Counted from the first letter of the stretch, positions 10,942-23,843 are shown. The stretch is 64,000 bases of DNA from Dillenia suffruticosa (GCA_033439265.1 JAVTVX010000011.1:14343090-14407089); one strand, 5' to 3'. Made by a program: numbers and translations. Notes: a model not told the origin generated them from the sequence alone.

Positions 10942-13248
10942 TGGGCCAGCCCGGCCCATGAATATATATATTTTGAGTACATGCATGCAGTTGCAACAGT
11001 TGTCTTTCCATCTCAAACCTTCCCTTCGCAAGCAAAATGCGATGTTTAGTCAGTTTTGGAACCCATGATTGAAGATAGTGTTCATCAAGTTCAATGCTTA
11101 CGGCTCTTATCTCTTGGTTTTGCGACGAAAACTGAAAATATATAAAGATTTATGAGGAAAATTTAATTTTTTTAAATTAAAATCTGCATTAAAAACTCTA
11201 CCTAATTTGTACCTGTCGAACTCTGTTTGAAAGACATCACTTAGATGGTGATGTAGAGGTCAACGAAAGCAGTGTTAAATAATAAATTAAATAGTTTTAA
11301 TCCACTATAATCAACTGCGGATGAAATTAGTGACAAAATATTAAAATTTTTTAATTAAGGTCGAGTTTGAGTTTTGAAAATAAAAAACAGATACGGCGAG
11401 AGTTAAAATATTATGATTACTCAAATCGAATTAGTAAGATTTTTACATACTTTAAAAAAATATGTAGTATAGCTTTCGGTTCATGACATGAAGGGCTAGC
11501 AAAGTTGTTGTAAAGGTCATTTAGAAATAAATAAATGTGTCGTATTGTAAAGGTGAATTTAAGAGTAAAGAAGGCCCATAACTTTTTGTCTCTACACAGA
11601 AATGCATGGTATTTCTTGTGGAGAGTGGGATTCCAAGTCATCAAAACCAAGGTGTCGTTTTCATGCCCCCCAGGCCAGAGGAATCCAATGAAGAAATGAC
11701 GCCCGAAAATTAGATGAAGTTTTGAATGCTCATGAATAACCATCGCTGTCTCCATTTTTGCACACTTGTGGTAAAAATCAATGGAGCAATTGAGTGTTCA
11801 GCTCATCTCTTGCTGCTGGGGTTTTCCAAATAAATGAGACCACTGACTGCAAACAGAAGATTTAAATATGGCAGTGTCAAAGCCCTAGTGCAATTATGGA
11901 GAGAGAGGGGAGTTCCCATATTCTAGAAGAGGCCTTAAATTTTTGTACACTCCAAGCATGAAGTTTCAAGTGGGTTAGGAGATGTTCCATTAAACTAGCA
12001 AACTAGGGCATTTTTGGGTTCTCTCCCATGAATTTAAAATGAAATTCCTTTGTCTATGTTTCATAGCTCTTCTCCAGAAAGATCTTTTTCATTTTGCAAT
12101 ATGTTTTATACATGAAAACCTACATTGCAAAATGTGGTTAATTCAAGGTGAAAAAGACATTCCAGTAGATTGCAGAAAGAGTTTAATCAAATTGAGACTC
12201 CTCAAAAATTGACAGCATGAGCAAGAGTCCATGATCAAAGGGTCACACCACAATCAAACAATGTGTTAAAATTCATATTTGTTGCAGTTCCTATAAGAAA
12301 GAAAGAATTGGATTCAAAAATCCTGGGATAACAGGACTTAGAATGAATAAAATATTATGTTCATTCAAACAAGCACTTTATAATGAGAGACCATTTCTTC
12401 CGGATAACTCACATTATGGAGAGGCACCTTGAGCCCCCATATAAAAAAAGTACCAAATTTAAAAAATAAAATAGACAAAAAGAGGTATAGGCTCCGGCAT
12501 TATTCCTTAGGGAGGTTTCTAAGTACAATTTCATTTGACGAGTGTACAGAGACCCCGACTTCTCACTATGTCAAACTTTAGATTTTCGCAAGAGAAAACC
12601 TAGTTTTCCAAAATGAGCTAACAGGTGCATGTGAATCAAGTGAAGTCACAACATCATCCTTTTTTTTCCTTCATCATTAATATTCAGAAACTCGATTAAT
12701 CCGATTCAAATAATTCTGATCCCAATTTAGAGGTCGACTTTCCTAACATTTTTTTTTTCATTTCAAAATTCGAACTCGAAAGTATCTTGACACTAAACCC
12801 ATGTATCGTCGGTAGTTTCACCTAATTGTGTACACAGATATTGAATATAATACAATATAGATAAAAAAATTTAAGATTATAAAATATTTTAGATTGTTGT
12901 AAGTTAAAATAGGCGGTAACATGTCATGCCAAAAAAAATATGTATGACCGGAAACATGCTCAAGTCTAAAAATCTCGCTGCAAAGCCGGGCCTAGTTCCT
13001 CGATATATTGTTATGGACGCTCTCTTTATGACAGCACCTTTCACATTGCATTTGAAATATGTACTAGCTTTTGAGCATGCTCCAAATTCATGGAGGAGCC
13101 TCTGCATGGGTATTAATGTCTTCTTCATCTTTGCTTTCTAAAGCACGCGCACATGCCCACGCACATATAGGAGTTATGGGCTTATTATAAGGAGAATATA
13201 GAACCTATCTAGTTGGAGTTTTAAGTTTTAGACTACTATAGTTCAAGC
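10942..13248. other. Intergenic region with SINE remnants
   Basis: The neprosin 3' UTR probably occupies the first 150-250 bases. Positions 11239-11450 look like a plus-strand SINE relic (A-box-like GAAATTAGTGACAAAATA, B-box-like GGTCGAGTTTGAG, tail CTCAAATCGAATTAGTAAG). Positions 12680-12830 look like a minus-strand relative (TTCGAACTCGAAAGTATC). I see no gene in the rest. The open frames at 11417-11755 and 12904-13141 have no recognisable motif. Confidence 0.5.
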
Positions 13249-15163
13249 ATGGGTTGTTCTAGTTCTACAAACAAGGCCAAGAAAGGACAAGTCGTGGAAA
13301 AGTTAGATCCAAGAGAGTTAATGGAGAAAATAATGTTTCTTGAAGTGGAACTGAACAATGTGGTGAGGAAAAGAGAAGAGGAGGCACAAGCATATGAACA
13401 AGAAGTGATGGTTTCCACGTTGAAGGAGGCAGAGTGGAAGATAGAGAGGAAGAAGTTGAAGGAGGAGGTGAAGAGGTTGAAGAAGAAGGTGGAGGAGCAT
13501 GAAGATAGGATTAGAGAATTGGAGAAAGATGAGATGGTGGTGGGAGAGAGAAGTGATAAAGAGTGGCAATGCCAAATCTCGGCTGCTAGAATTTTGGTTG
13601 GGCATATGAAGGAAGAGAGAGCGCAGCGCGATGAGGCTGTGGTGAAGTGGAAGACATTGTATCTTGCAATCAAGACTGAGCTTGATAATCTCATTCAAAG
13701 GACTAATCAAGGTGCACCATCTCTCTTTCTCTCATTCAAAGGCCAACTATACTTTGTGCACTTATCTTAATAAGGAAATTTTATTTAATCTCCGAATTTA
13801 TTTGCACAAGACTTTTGATTATTGAACTTTTAGGATCTGAGGTTCTACTCCAAAACCAAAAGTTATGAAAATCTAGGTCATCTTGCTCAGTTTAGGTACA
13901 AAAGGTTTATTTTATTTTTTAATTTTAAATGAGAACTACTCAACAGACTTTTTTTTCCGGCGCACCTTGTTATAATTAAAATATCATAAAGAATTGTTCA
14001 ATTTTTGTGCGACATTGATCTCTTGAAATTTGCCATGGTATGCTTTTCATTAAAAAAAAAAAAAAAGCATTTTTCAAGTATTTGTGAATATTTTGCCTTG
14101 GGTAAAACTAGAGCAAGGTCTGCGTCAATTCTGTAGCTTATATTGCCTCAAAAATTTTAAAAAGAAGAAAAAAGAGCACTAAACACACCAAGTACTGCAG
14201 AGTGCAGGGCATAGAGATGAAACTGAAAATGACTGATTATAGAGAGTTATATGGCTTTACTAGTGTTTCTCCAACAAGTTCAATCAAAAATGTCCTTCCA
14301 AGCCTATAATTCTCTCTTCACATGCATATGTGGACCACATGATCATGACAATTCTGTTTTCACATGCAAAAAATAGACAGAAACTTCTAATAAAAGAGAC
14401 AACATGTTGTCCTTCTTTAGGCCTCTCCCTTTAATTGGAGGGATACTCTGAGAATGACGGTCTTGCTATCCTAGTGTTAATGTCGTTTTACTGATATAAA
14501 ACTCATTTGCCATCCTAGCTTTTTATGCAGAAATTGCCTTTGTTACTGACCATCTTCAATCAATCAAACATGAAAACAAAACATACCCCACAATTTTTGG
14601 TTTGTCGCCTGCATTGAAAAGTCCGACATAGAGACAGGTGCCCTTTGCAGCAACGTATTATGGTAATGCTTCGGATCAAGTACATGAATCTTATGTTTTC
14701 CTAAATTAACATGTGACAATCAACTTTCTATTTAAAAATAAGGAACTAATTCATCTTTAGAGCTTGACAAAATTGTTGATGGAGACCTGCATTGCACTGA
14801 TAATTTTAAAAATCAACAGTATTTATGTCAGACATGTCTTTGTTAACATTCATTTGTAACTTATTGTGGTATATTTTATCCTCTGACTTAATGTTATGCC
14901 TTCTATCAGTGTTTGTGGGTTCATAGATTGAGACAGACAAATGTGTGATATCATGTTTTGCAGGGGAAAATTTGTGGAGATCCAAGGAAGAAAGCAGAAT
15001 AATAGATGAGCTGCAAAAGGAAGTGAAAGAAAAACAAGAAACCATTGAAGCTTTAGAAAAGCAACTAGCTGTTGCCCAACAAGAGAAATCCAGGAGCGAG
15101 AGTGAGCTAGACATACTTAGGCAAAGCTTGCGAATTACCGGGAACAAGAAGAAACAGCGATAG
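13249..15163 (+). CDS. Coiled-coil protein with MGCSSS N-terminus, 2 exons
   Basis: Exons 13249-13711 and 14964-15163 join in phase 1 (...QRTNQ-G-ENLWRSKEES...) to give 220 residues. The 1252-bp intron has a GT donor after CAAG and a TTTTGCAG acceptor. After Met-Gly-Cys-Ser-Ser-Ser, a classic context for N-myristoylation at Gly2 and palmitoylation at Cys3, most of the protein is charged heptad-like helix: residues about 22-110 (rich in KREEEAQ and KKLKEEVKRLKKK) and 165-210 (DELQKEVKEKQETIEALEKQL). A more conserved-looking middle holds HMKEERAQRDEAVVKWK. I expect a membrane-anchored coiled-coil protein. I recall similar uncharacterised plant proteins but cannot name a function. Confidence 0.72.
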
Positions 15164-16249
15164 CTTTGCACTCTTATGGAAAGCAATATGAGGCCAAAAT
15201 TCAGTCCAATGAAAAAAAGAGAAAAATGCAGTTAAATAGTAATACAATGTTGTTTTGAAATATGCTCCTACATATAAACAATCTTGGAGAGAAATCAGTT
15301 ACAGAGCGATCATTATTGTGTATAGTAATCAATAACATAATACTTTTTGTTTTTTAAGACTATGATGAAAGACAGAGTACCGTCGCACTTCTTAGAACAA
15401 TATGTGGAAGGTCAATCTGTTTCATCTATATTGTTTATTAAAAACTTTGTTTTACCTATTCGGAGGACTATGGTCTACGAATTCTTCATGAAATAGGCAG
15501 GCCCGGACACATGGCGGGTTTAGCCTCTGACTCTAGTACCAAATCAGAAAATTTTAAATGTGGAATGGTCTGATGTAGGCTTAAGAAGTCCTTAATTGGT
15601 GGTATATATCCCAGAATTTAGGAATCCATAGAAAAGGCTATACTCCATGAGATTTAGACGAGCGCCCAGGTCACATAAGAAGCAGCAAAACTGATGCCCC
15701 AACCAAAGAAATATCACCGCAAAAGGAGATTGCTCCTGCTGCTAAAACAATGAAGCAGCTGATCTAAGGACAAAAAATATGCCAGCATTACTGAACTTCA
15801 CAGTTGAAAGAACAGTACTCAAACTATATCAGAAGTAAATAGCTTCTTGCTGAGCAACATTGAGAAAGCAGCAACAAATATTAGCAAAAGATCCTGCAAT
15901 GCTGATGTCCCAAAAGAATAGGAGACCCACATGGTAGAAACTAAATTAATGACCGACACCAAACTACCAAAATGCCCAAAATCACTAACAAAGGAAAACT
16001 TTGACACAATTTCCACAAAGGACTATGATGGCCAACGCCCGTGAACTCCTTTTGCAAGTTTTTTTCCTGCGTCTATTAGTTGAGGAATCTTCTCTACCAG
16101 CATCTTTTGCAAAGGACACTAGCTTGAAAACCGACCTCATTTGCCCCAAAATTTTCCATGTTTTTTGTCATCTTCGAATCTGTTTCTTTCATTGTGACCA
16201 GCAATGTCATGATCATACACTAGAAGGGCAAAAACTCTTCCTTGCTTTT
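15164..16249. other. Region between the coiled-coil gene and the Copia element
   Basis: The first 100-250 bases are probably the 3' UTR of the upstream gene. The rest shows no recognised gene. On the minus strand, 15819-16240 contains coding-looking segments in changing frames (KMLVEKIPQLIDAGKKL, then a hydrophobic stretch with FSFVSDFGHFGSLVSVINL) separated by stops. It could be a decayed gene copy, but I cannot identify it. Confidence 0.4.
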
Positions 16250-16762
16250 TACCCGGAAAAATAACTTAATACAAAATATGCCAAATATCATATTAAATCA
16301 CTAAAATTAAAACTTAATAACTGAAATTGAAATCTATATCAGATAGAAGAATACCTAATTTCATAGCCAAAAAACTCGATTGGATGGATTTGGCATTCCA
16401 GATCAAATGTATCCTTACAAAACACTCTGTATGATAGGGGTATCAGAAAGTGAAGTGATGCATCAACTCAGGGACCACAACCCTTTTATCGTTGTAGGAT
16501 GACTTTTACCTTCCAAATATTTTTATTTAGTTTATGTCAACTGTTTGCTCTTCAACATTCCATATTTAACCTATCATAAATAGTAAATGTCAATTGGTAA
16601 CTACATATTTATTTATTTAGATATCCTATCAGATATATTAAACCTAAAATACCAAAATTTTGAATTTACCAGATCACTTTCATATGGATTTACTTTAAAT
16701 GACGGTATGTATTATATAATTATTTTATATATAAATCCAACGTTGAATTAATAATCCAACGA
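16250..16762 (-). repeat. 3' LTR of the minus-strand Copia element
   Basis: It aligns with 21616-22154 over almost its whole length. Anchors include ATTAAAACTTAATAACTGAA, CACTCTGTATGATAGGGGTA and CCAAAATTTTGAATTTACCA, each with a near-match in the other LTR. The outer end (TACCCGGAAAAATAA) is more decayed than the partner's TGTTGGAAAAAATAA. Confidence 0.85.
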
Positions 16763-17071
16763 TCTTCCACTTGAATTATATGTAAAATCTTATAATTATG
16801 TAATTGCTAAATAACCGAATAAGTTCAACTTTTCTGTAGGTACTAAAATATATCGACAACCAATTTCGTCCATCAATCATACCAACTTATTATCAAGACG
16901 GCTTTTGTTATATTTATTTTATAATTTAACCTTCAATAGTCACGTAAATTGATATAATCGAATGATATAGATCATAATATAAATGTGTAATATAGAAATG
17001 TCATGCAATGTGATTTTTAATATGCCTATTTCAAATTGGTCCTCTTTAGTAAGATCATACCATACTTAATG

Positions 17072-17428
17072 TCAGACCGATCTGACTTCCGATATGTGAG
17101 CATGTGTCCTTTTGTTCTCTGTAAATACTGGAATACTTTTTATTTCTGGGTTGTTTAAATATCTGTCCAACATTTCTATAATATATGTAATATCTGTACA
17201 TATACATATCTGAGCATATATCAGACTCCGCATTGCTGATGCATAGGGAATCGTTTGTATTTTCCGTTTCTCAAGATCGCTTTTGAAGTACTGTTTGGGA
17301 CTAAATTTCTCATCTCGAATGTCATATGTTTTGAGAATTCTTTTGACATATAAAATTAGGAAAAAATATTTACTTCCACATAACTTGTGGTATATACAAT
17401 TACCATCCAAATTCATCTCAAAACCCAA
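17072..17428 (-). pseudogene. Copia reverse transcriptase fragment
   Basis: The 118-residue open stretch contains the C-terminal RT signature NLDGNCIYHKLCGSKYFFLI, then LYVKRIL where an active polymerase has Y-V-D-D, so the catalytic aspartates are gone. After a deletion it resumes at IPYASAMRSLIYAQICICTD and YIIEMLDRYLNNPEIKSI, the conserved segment between RT and RNase H. The gap between the two parts is shorter than in intact elements. Confidence 0.85.
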
Positions 17429-18738
17429 TGAGAAGATGAGTTGGTGAAATATGAAATACCGTCGGGATATCTAGTTTTCGCAAATCTCCTTAATGACATA
17501 GTTTTTAGAGGTGGTAGAATTTGTTCTTCCAGAATGGGGGTTCTCTAACATTGTCTGATCTTGTTGTGTTTTGAACAAAATCAAGAATATAAATCTGATC
17601 AAATCTAATAATACTTATAGAAATATGTTCCTCTTGCAAGATAATATCTCTAACTATATCTCTCATGACAAACTCAATATTTTCAAAGAACTGACTATTT
17701 TTCGACTACAAAGATCACCTTATTTATGAGATCATAACACTTTAAACTTTTCAAAGTATCTTACAAAATAACAGCTGACTGTCTTAACATACAGTTTTCT
17801 TTCATTAGGTCTAAAAGACCTAATCTTGACTGAACAACCCCAAACGTGCAGATGATTTAGACTAAAAAGTGTGCCTGTCTAAAATTTGTAAGGGGTTTCA
17901 ATAGTTGTCTTAGTGAAAAATTCTATTCAAAATGTATACTGCAATTTTGATTGAGTTATATCATCAACAATTATCTACAAACATGATAAAATATCTTTAA
18001 CTATTCTAAAAACCAAAGGGAATGACTCATAAATATATGTATATATCAGTTCAAAAATGTCTAAAATCTTATTGGTTTCATATTTCCTTTTGTTGGTTTA
18101 TTTTCCTTTTATAGAATTTACACAAATATCAAAATTTGTGAGATCAATAGAATCAGAAATTTTTACTAACACAAATCTCCATATTCTCTATATGGAGATA
18201 TAATCTGATATCTTATACCACAACGAAGAAGAATTCTCATCGATTAATTTATGCTTTATATTTCAAGTACTAGTTTGTAGGAATTCACTAAATGAGCAAC
18301 AGTATTTATAAGATAAAGATTATCGGATCCTGATAAAGAACCGGAACCAACTGATTTGGATTTAAAAAAGAAACTAACTTTCTATTTCTGAAAAAACAAA
18401 TAAAACCGAATTTATTTAATATAGAAATAGAAATCAAGTTTCGTAGAAAAACGGAATAATAAATGTTTCATATAAATCCAAATAAAATTTGGGTTTTAAC
18501 AATAATCTAAATTTTTATATTGTTTCTACTATAACTTTATTGTCGTCATTTTTGTAAATGTATTTTTCATCATTATTTGACGATCAACAATTTAGGCAAT
18601 CCTATATAGATATATTGGGGTGAGTAGTTGCAGCAGAATCTAGTCACCAAGTGTGTTTTAGTATTGAAATTAAATTAATATCAAAACAAACCAAAATAAA
18701 AAATATATCATTCTTTATATGTCAGGCTTGGTAGTTGG

Positions 18739-19091
18739 TATACTCAATCTTTTTATGCCTCTCGACACCACAAAAGAAGCATTCTTCTTTCTCGGTTCAT
18801 CTGGTATCTTTTGTTATTTCTTCTGAGGTGTCGTACCTACAGCATTTTTATCTCGTTTTCCTTTTTTTTCTTTCTCGTTTGGTCAAGCGTTTTTAACTTT
18901 TATACCATTTTCAGATAAATATTTGTCAAGAATGTACCAATGTTAGTTCTTTCGTTCTTGACAGACTGTCTCTCAATATCCGTAAGGAAAGATTTAACCG
19001 TCATAATCGACTTAGACATAATGTCTCTAAAGGTTTCTGGAATAACCCACTTTATCATCATTAGACACACACAATTCAACATCTCCCACAT
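18739..19091 (-). pseudogene. Copia gag and zinc-knuckle remnant
   Basis: Reading leftward, 19091-18900 encodes a Gag-like segment (MWEMLNCVCLMMIKWVIPET, then VKSFLTDIERQSVKNERTNI) of the UBN2 type. At 18781-18739 the knuckle reads C-F-F-C-G-V-E-R-H-K-K-I-E-Y: the first three zinc ligands remain, and the last Cys is replaced by Tyr. Frameshifts separate the parts. Confidence 0.7.
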
Positions 19092-19399
19092 TTCTTTCTC
19101 TCTTTTTCAGATGTACTCTTATTTGTAAGTGGTGAGGAGAATCAGTTCTTAACGCAATGTCTAAATCCATAACTTGAAATTTGAGCTATTCAATTTAAAA
19201 TTCAACTTGAACTGAACATTAATATTGATGGAAATAGTATTAACTGTTAAATAAAGAACATTAATCAATATATACTCACATGAAACTTTAAAACCAAATA
19301 TATTCAAATATGAGTAATACCCATCATAATATACCGAACACTCCATTAATATCTCATTTTTGAACAAAATAACTAACTTGTAAATGATATCTTAGCATA

Positions 19400-19957
19400 G
19401 TAATCAAATATAGACAATAAGAACACGTCAACCAATTATCTTCCCTTGGACCGATAAATTAGTCACATATAAACCGAATAATTATCACGCGTTTATTATC
19501 TTAAGGCGTACATGCAATTATGTTCAATATGGACCTTCTTTTGAGTCGATTAGTATTCATATGAATTGTATAGTATAACTTTTTATATCCAAAAATAAAT
19601 TAATTTTCACGACATTGATCATTTTGGTGACATGTTGTTTTAATTAATTTATCTCGAGATATACAAAACCATAAGTTTAGTAATCAAACACTGATAATAA
19701 GAATATGTCAACAAATTATTTTTCTTTAGGCCGATGAATTAGTCGCATGTAAAACCGAAAAATTGTCACATATTTATTACTACAGGGTGTACTTACAATT
19801 CTGTTAAATACAGACATTCTTTGGGGGCGATCAATACTTACATGAATTGCATGCATAACCTTTTATATCCCAAAACAAAACTAATTTTCACAATAGAGAT
19901 CAATTTGATAACATGTTATTTTAATTAATTCGTCTCGAGATATATATAAAATCATAT
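19400..19957. repeat. About 280-bp direct tandem duplication in the Copia leader
   Basis: 19400-19680 and 19681-19957 are similar along their full length. Shared blocks include TAATCAAAYA, AATTAGTCRCATRTAAA, ATGAATTGYATRSATAAC and TCTCGAGATAT. They lie between the gag remnant and the 5' LTR, in the element's untranslated leader. I see no open frame kept in both copies. Confidence 0.75.
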
Positions 19958-20913
19958 TTATATTTGAATCATATCCATAATTGGAAAATTTTCAATTTTA
20001 TTTTGATGGGCTTAATTTTTTTAAAAAGTTGGGCTATTTAAAGTATAATCATATCAATCTTAAATTTGGCCTATAAAAACTCAATTTATCAAATTTGCTT
20101 CATTTATATTTCTTTTTCATCCCTTAACTTTTGTTGTCAGTATAAAACTAAAGTCTCTATTTTTTGTTAACAATTGATTCAAAATTTGGCTAATCTCCGT
20201 TTTGTAACAGGGAGTATAAGGAAAGTTTTTATGTATGTGGTGAATTTATTTAGAACGGGTTAAAAATTAGTTAGCCTTAGACTTAATCCCTTTTTTTTTT
20301 ACAGAAATTTTCTAGACATGCTATATCATTATATATTAAAAAAATAACCAGTTTTGAATACAAAAAGGATAGTAAAAAATGATAAGAATGAAAAATAGGT
20401 TCAATAGAATTCAATGAGTTTTAAAAACTTTACATCCGCAATTGAGTCTATTTGGGCCCAAAAAATGGCCCATAATTTTTTTTTTTAAAAAATGCATTTT
20501 AAAAAAAAAAATTGATTCTTTTATAGTGTGGATTTGTAATTAAAAGTTGAGGGAATCAAAATAACTTTCTTCCCAAAAATTGAGAAGTCAAACCTTAAAA
20601 AAAGGTCAAAATCTTAAAGTTTTCCTCTTTTTTTTTTTGTTTACCAAAAACTGAAATTTTTTTAAAAGAAATAGAATTGTAATTTTTTTTTTCAAGTCAA
20701 AATTTAAAAAAGGAAATTGAAATTTATAAATTTTTTCTCAAAATTGGAAATTTCTTAAAAATATTTTATTAGAAAGTTTTTTCTCAAATTAGGAAATCAA
20801 ACCTTAAAAAAGGAAAATATTGAAATCTAGAAGTTTTCCTTTTTTTATTTCCCAAAATCTGGAACTTTAAAAAAAAAAATCACATTCCAAATTTTTTTTT
20901 AATTAGAAGTTCC

Positions 20914-20916
<3 letters not shown>

Positions 20917-20946
<30 letters not shown>
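20917..20946. repeat. (AT)n microsatellite
   Basis: Fifteen uninterrupted AT dinucleotides inside the Copia leader, surrounded by poly-A and poly-T runs (20280-21140). Confidence 0.95.
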
Positions 20947-20949
<3 letters not shown>

Positions 20950-21226
20950 TTTAAAAGTTTCTTAAAAGGAAACCAAATTGTCCAAAAAATTCTTTAAAAT
21001 TAGAATTTCCCCAAAAAATGTTTGCCATAAAAAAAGGATCCGAAAAATTCTTTTCAAAAGGAAAAGAAGTCAATTTTTTTTTAAAGAAAAAAAAGGAGTA
21101 TAAAAATAGTAAAAAAAAAAAAAAAAAAAAAACCTCTTTGTCTCCCATATTCCTTCACCGGAAAAATGCCATGCTACTTGGATCTCAGCAGGAGATCTTA
21201 TATTTCCTTTTTTTTTTATTACCAGA

Positions 21227-21409
21227 TGTCAACTTTGATAAAAAAAATGGAATTCGAGTTTGATAAAAACTTAATGTCAATTTTGATGAAAAATTGAACG
21301 TCAATTTTGATAAAAACTTAATATCGATTTTGATAAAAAATTGAATATCGACTTTGATGAAAACCTAATGTCGATTTTGATGAGAACCGAATGTCAACTT
21401 TGATGAAAT
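21227..21409. repeat. Array of about seven 22-26-bp units in the Copia leader
   Basis: The core TGTCAATTTTGATGAAAA recurs at 21227, about 21271, 21299, 21322, 21346, 21370 and 21393, with spacers such as CTTAA, TTGAA or CCGAA alternating. The spacing is near 24 bp. Some units are in phase to read N-V-N/D-F-D-E/K on the plus strand, but the element is transcribed from the other strand, so this is probably non-coding leader. Confidence 0.8.
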
Positions 21410-21600
21410 CTTCCCATTTTTTTTTATTGAAATCCACACATAAAAATTTTGCATTTTTTTTAAAGGCCGAAACATCCACATTAAAAACAATACTATGCAT
21501 ATTCCGAAAAATTCACATAATCCAATAATCATATATTTTTAATAAAATCTTAATAACAAAATATGCAAAAAAAAAAAAATTCGATGATTCAAGTATGAGT

Positions 21601-21613
21601 GGCTCTAATAACA
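21601..21613 (-). other. Retrotransposon primer-binding site for initiator tRNA-Met
   Basis: The minus strand reads TGTTATTAGAGCC, matching 11 of 13 positions of the plant Copia consensus TGGTATCAGAGCC, which is complementary to the 3' end of initiator tRNA-Met. It lies two bases inside the 5' LTR, the correct location for priming minus-strand cDNA. Confidence 0.8.
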
Positions 21614-21615
21614 CT

Positions 21616-22154
21616 TGTTGGAAAAAATAATTTAATATAAAATATGTCAAATATCATGTTAAATCATTAAAATTAAAACTTAATAACTGAAATTTAAATT
21701 TAAATCGGATAGAAAAATACTTGATTCTATAGGCGAAGAACCTGATTGAATGAAATCTTGGTCTGGGCAGAATCCTGGGTTCAGTCTTCCGGTCAAATTT
21801 ATCCTCACAAAACTCTCTGTATGATGGGGGTATAAAACAATGGAGTGATGTATTGAATCGAGAACAATAATCCTTTTATAGATGTAAGGTGATTTTTACT
21901 TTTCAAATCTTTATGTTCAATTTATGCCACTGTTCTTAAATCACCATTCAACATTCTCTATTTAACCCATCATAAATAGTAAATATCTATTTGTATCGTA
22001 TATTTATTTATTTTCATATCCTATAAGATATATTAAACTTAAAATATCAAAATTTTGAATTTATCATATCATTTATATATATATTTATCTTAAATGACAG
22101 CATATATTATATAATTATTTTACATATAAGCCAATATTGAATTAACGATCAACA
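21616..22154 (-). repeat. 5' LTR of the minus-strand Copia element
   Basis: On the plus strand it runs from TGTTGG to ATCAACA, giving the TG...CA termini expected of an LTR. It carries the full set of blocks shared with the left LTR and a few indels relative to it, for example extra bases near 21748-21775. Confidence 0.85.
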
Positions 22155-23843
22155 CTTTTATAAATGATGACCTTCTTTCTTTCAGTTTTGTTCAATTCAC
22201 ACGGTCAACCAGCTCTTCTTCCGCTTATGCCGAGTCCCTTCATTGGATCCACCTTGCATTCAAACCGGCTTCTTCATCCATAGCTTTCCTTCTCCTCACC
22301 ACAGATTCTAGATTATTTTGCACAATAAAATTGCCTAAAAAAATGACACTCACAGCAAAAATAGGTGTATTAGACAACACTCAAACAAAACCACTCACTC
22401 AAAGACATGAAGAAACATGTTGAAGCAGCCACATTCTCATCAAAACGGTTCAAGCTTCAAGCAGTCTTACCTTCCTTTGTCATGCACAATCCCGAGGTAT
22501 CTTCCTTGGACTTCTTCCGGAAAATTCATCCGCAACGAAGACATGAAGATTTCACACAATTTAAGCTCATAAGAGGGGAATATATTTGTGTGAAAGAAAA
22601 TAAAAAATGCAGACCCAATCTTGGGGGAAAAAAACCTTTTAGGCCAAGAAAGGACTGCTCTTTCTATTTGAGAACTTCCTCCAAATATAAACTACTATTA
22701 ATGAGTTCATATATCCATACTTCCAACTCCAGATTAGCAATATTTTTCTTGCAATAAAAGGCTAACATATTCCAACTTCTTCACAAAGTGTGTTGGTAAG
22801 TACAATTGATCATATAAGTCATCACATATAAGATTGAAGCTAAAAGACAGCTCTCAAATATAAGAGAAGCAACATTATGTTGACCTCAGCTCAAGACCAC
22901 TAGCATTATCATAACCCAAAGTAATGAGTGCCCTGAATTTTGGAATTAATAAGCACAAAAGGCTAACTATTAGCCTGCATACCATTGGGTTATCCTAAAT
23001 TGAGCTTCCCAATGTGCTCAAAACCAATTTATAGAAAGAAAACATCTTCTACAAACAAAAAAAAAAAGGATAACAAATCTACTCCAAAACCAAACCGATC
23101 TCATCACCACTTGACACCTCATTTTAAAAAAGGTACGGAGCCATCCATCAACATGCTTACTTGAGACCGTAAAATCAATTCCATCAACACCTGAACTTTT
23201 AACAAGGAAACAAAAGCCAGTGCCTTTCAACTATCAATTCCACCCAACAAGGGAAAAGGAAGGCGTGGTTCGTTACTTATTAAACTTGAGCATATGAGTT
23301 GGCAACTTACCACACAAGAACACATGGTGACACCTTCAGCTGCAAAAAGCCCAAGTAACAACCTCCGCCACTTCATACCAGAAAGCTGACTTAATTATGC
23401 CTCAAACGAATGGGAGCTAAATCTAACAGCAGGGCAGAAACTATCATTGATATGGTACATTTTGTAGAATTTCACTTTACATCATTTATGAATGAATATT
23501 TACATTACCCTGCACGAGCCAGCATTAAATTTGTTTGCAAGTCCTTCCACCTTGACTACAGAAAAATTATTACAAGAATGTTTAATCTTGGAAAAACCAA
23601 GAAAAGAAAAAAGAAAGAAAGAACAAAATCATGTAGACCTACTTTTTTTTGTTTCCCTGAAGGCAACAGGTAATCTTTTTCACAATGAATCACACCGGAT
23701 TGCAACCTGCAGGCTTCCATGACTCGGTGAAATTGGAAATAATAATTTATTTATCAAATCCAAATTCAAACTCGTACAGAACAAAACAAAGTATATGTGG
23801 ATATTATCCAGGAAGTTTCTCATAAAGCATGACCGAAACTTAC
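22155..23843. other. Unassigned region right of the Copia element
   Basis: No gene recognised. Positions 22744-23030 are colinear with 36064-36262 (shared AACTTCTTCACAAAGTGYGTTG and CTGAATTTTGGAWTTAAT), marking a dispersed or segmentally duplicated sequence. Open frames here, such as those at 22407-22757 and 23410-23673, carry no motif I know. Confidence 0.5.

Larger units (their letters stand above)
16250..22154 (-). mobile_element. Full-length but dead Ty1/copia element, minus strand, 5.9 kb
   Basis: Two similar LTRs (16250-16762 and 21616-22154) face the same way. On the minus strand the 5' LTR is on the right and is followed by a primer-binding site (21601-21613). A polypurine tract (minus-strand ATTCAAGTGGAAGA, 16763-16776) precedes the left LTR. 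CTTTT at 16245-16249 and 22155-22159 could be the 5-bp target duplication, though it is low complexity. Gag, zinc-knuckle and RT remnants lie between in the expected order, all broken. About 2.5 kb between gag and the primer-binding site is AT-rich leader with tandem arrays. LTR divergence is high (about 20-25% by eye), so the insertion is old. Confidence 0.85.

Noticed and set aside
11417..11755. 112-codon minus-strand frame
   Set aside because: No motif, no intron structure and no similarity I recognise; its right part overlaps ordinary intergenic sequence.
15819..16016. 65-codon hydrophobic minus-strand frame
   Set aside because: It looks like a membrane segment, but stops on both sides and lack of any recognisable family leave it unsupported; noted only as possible debris.
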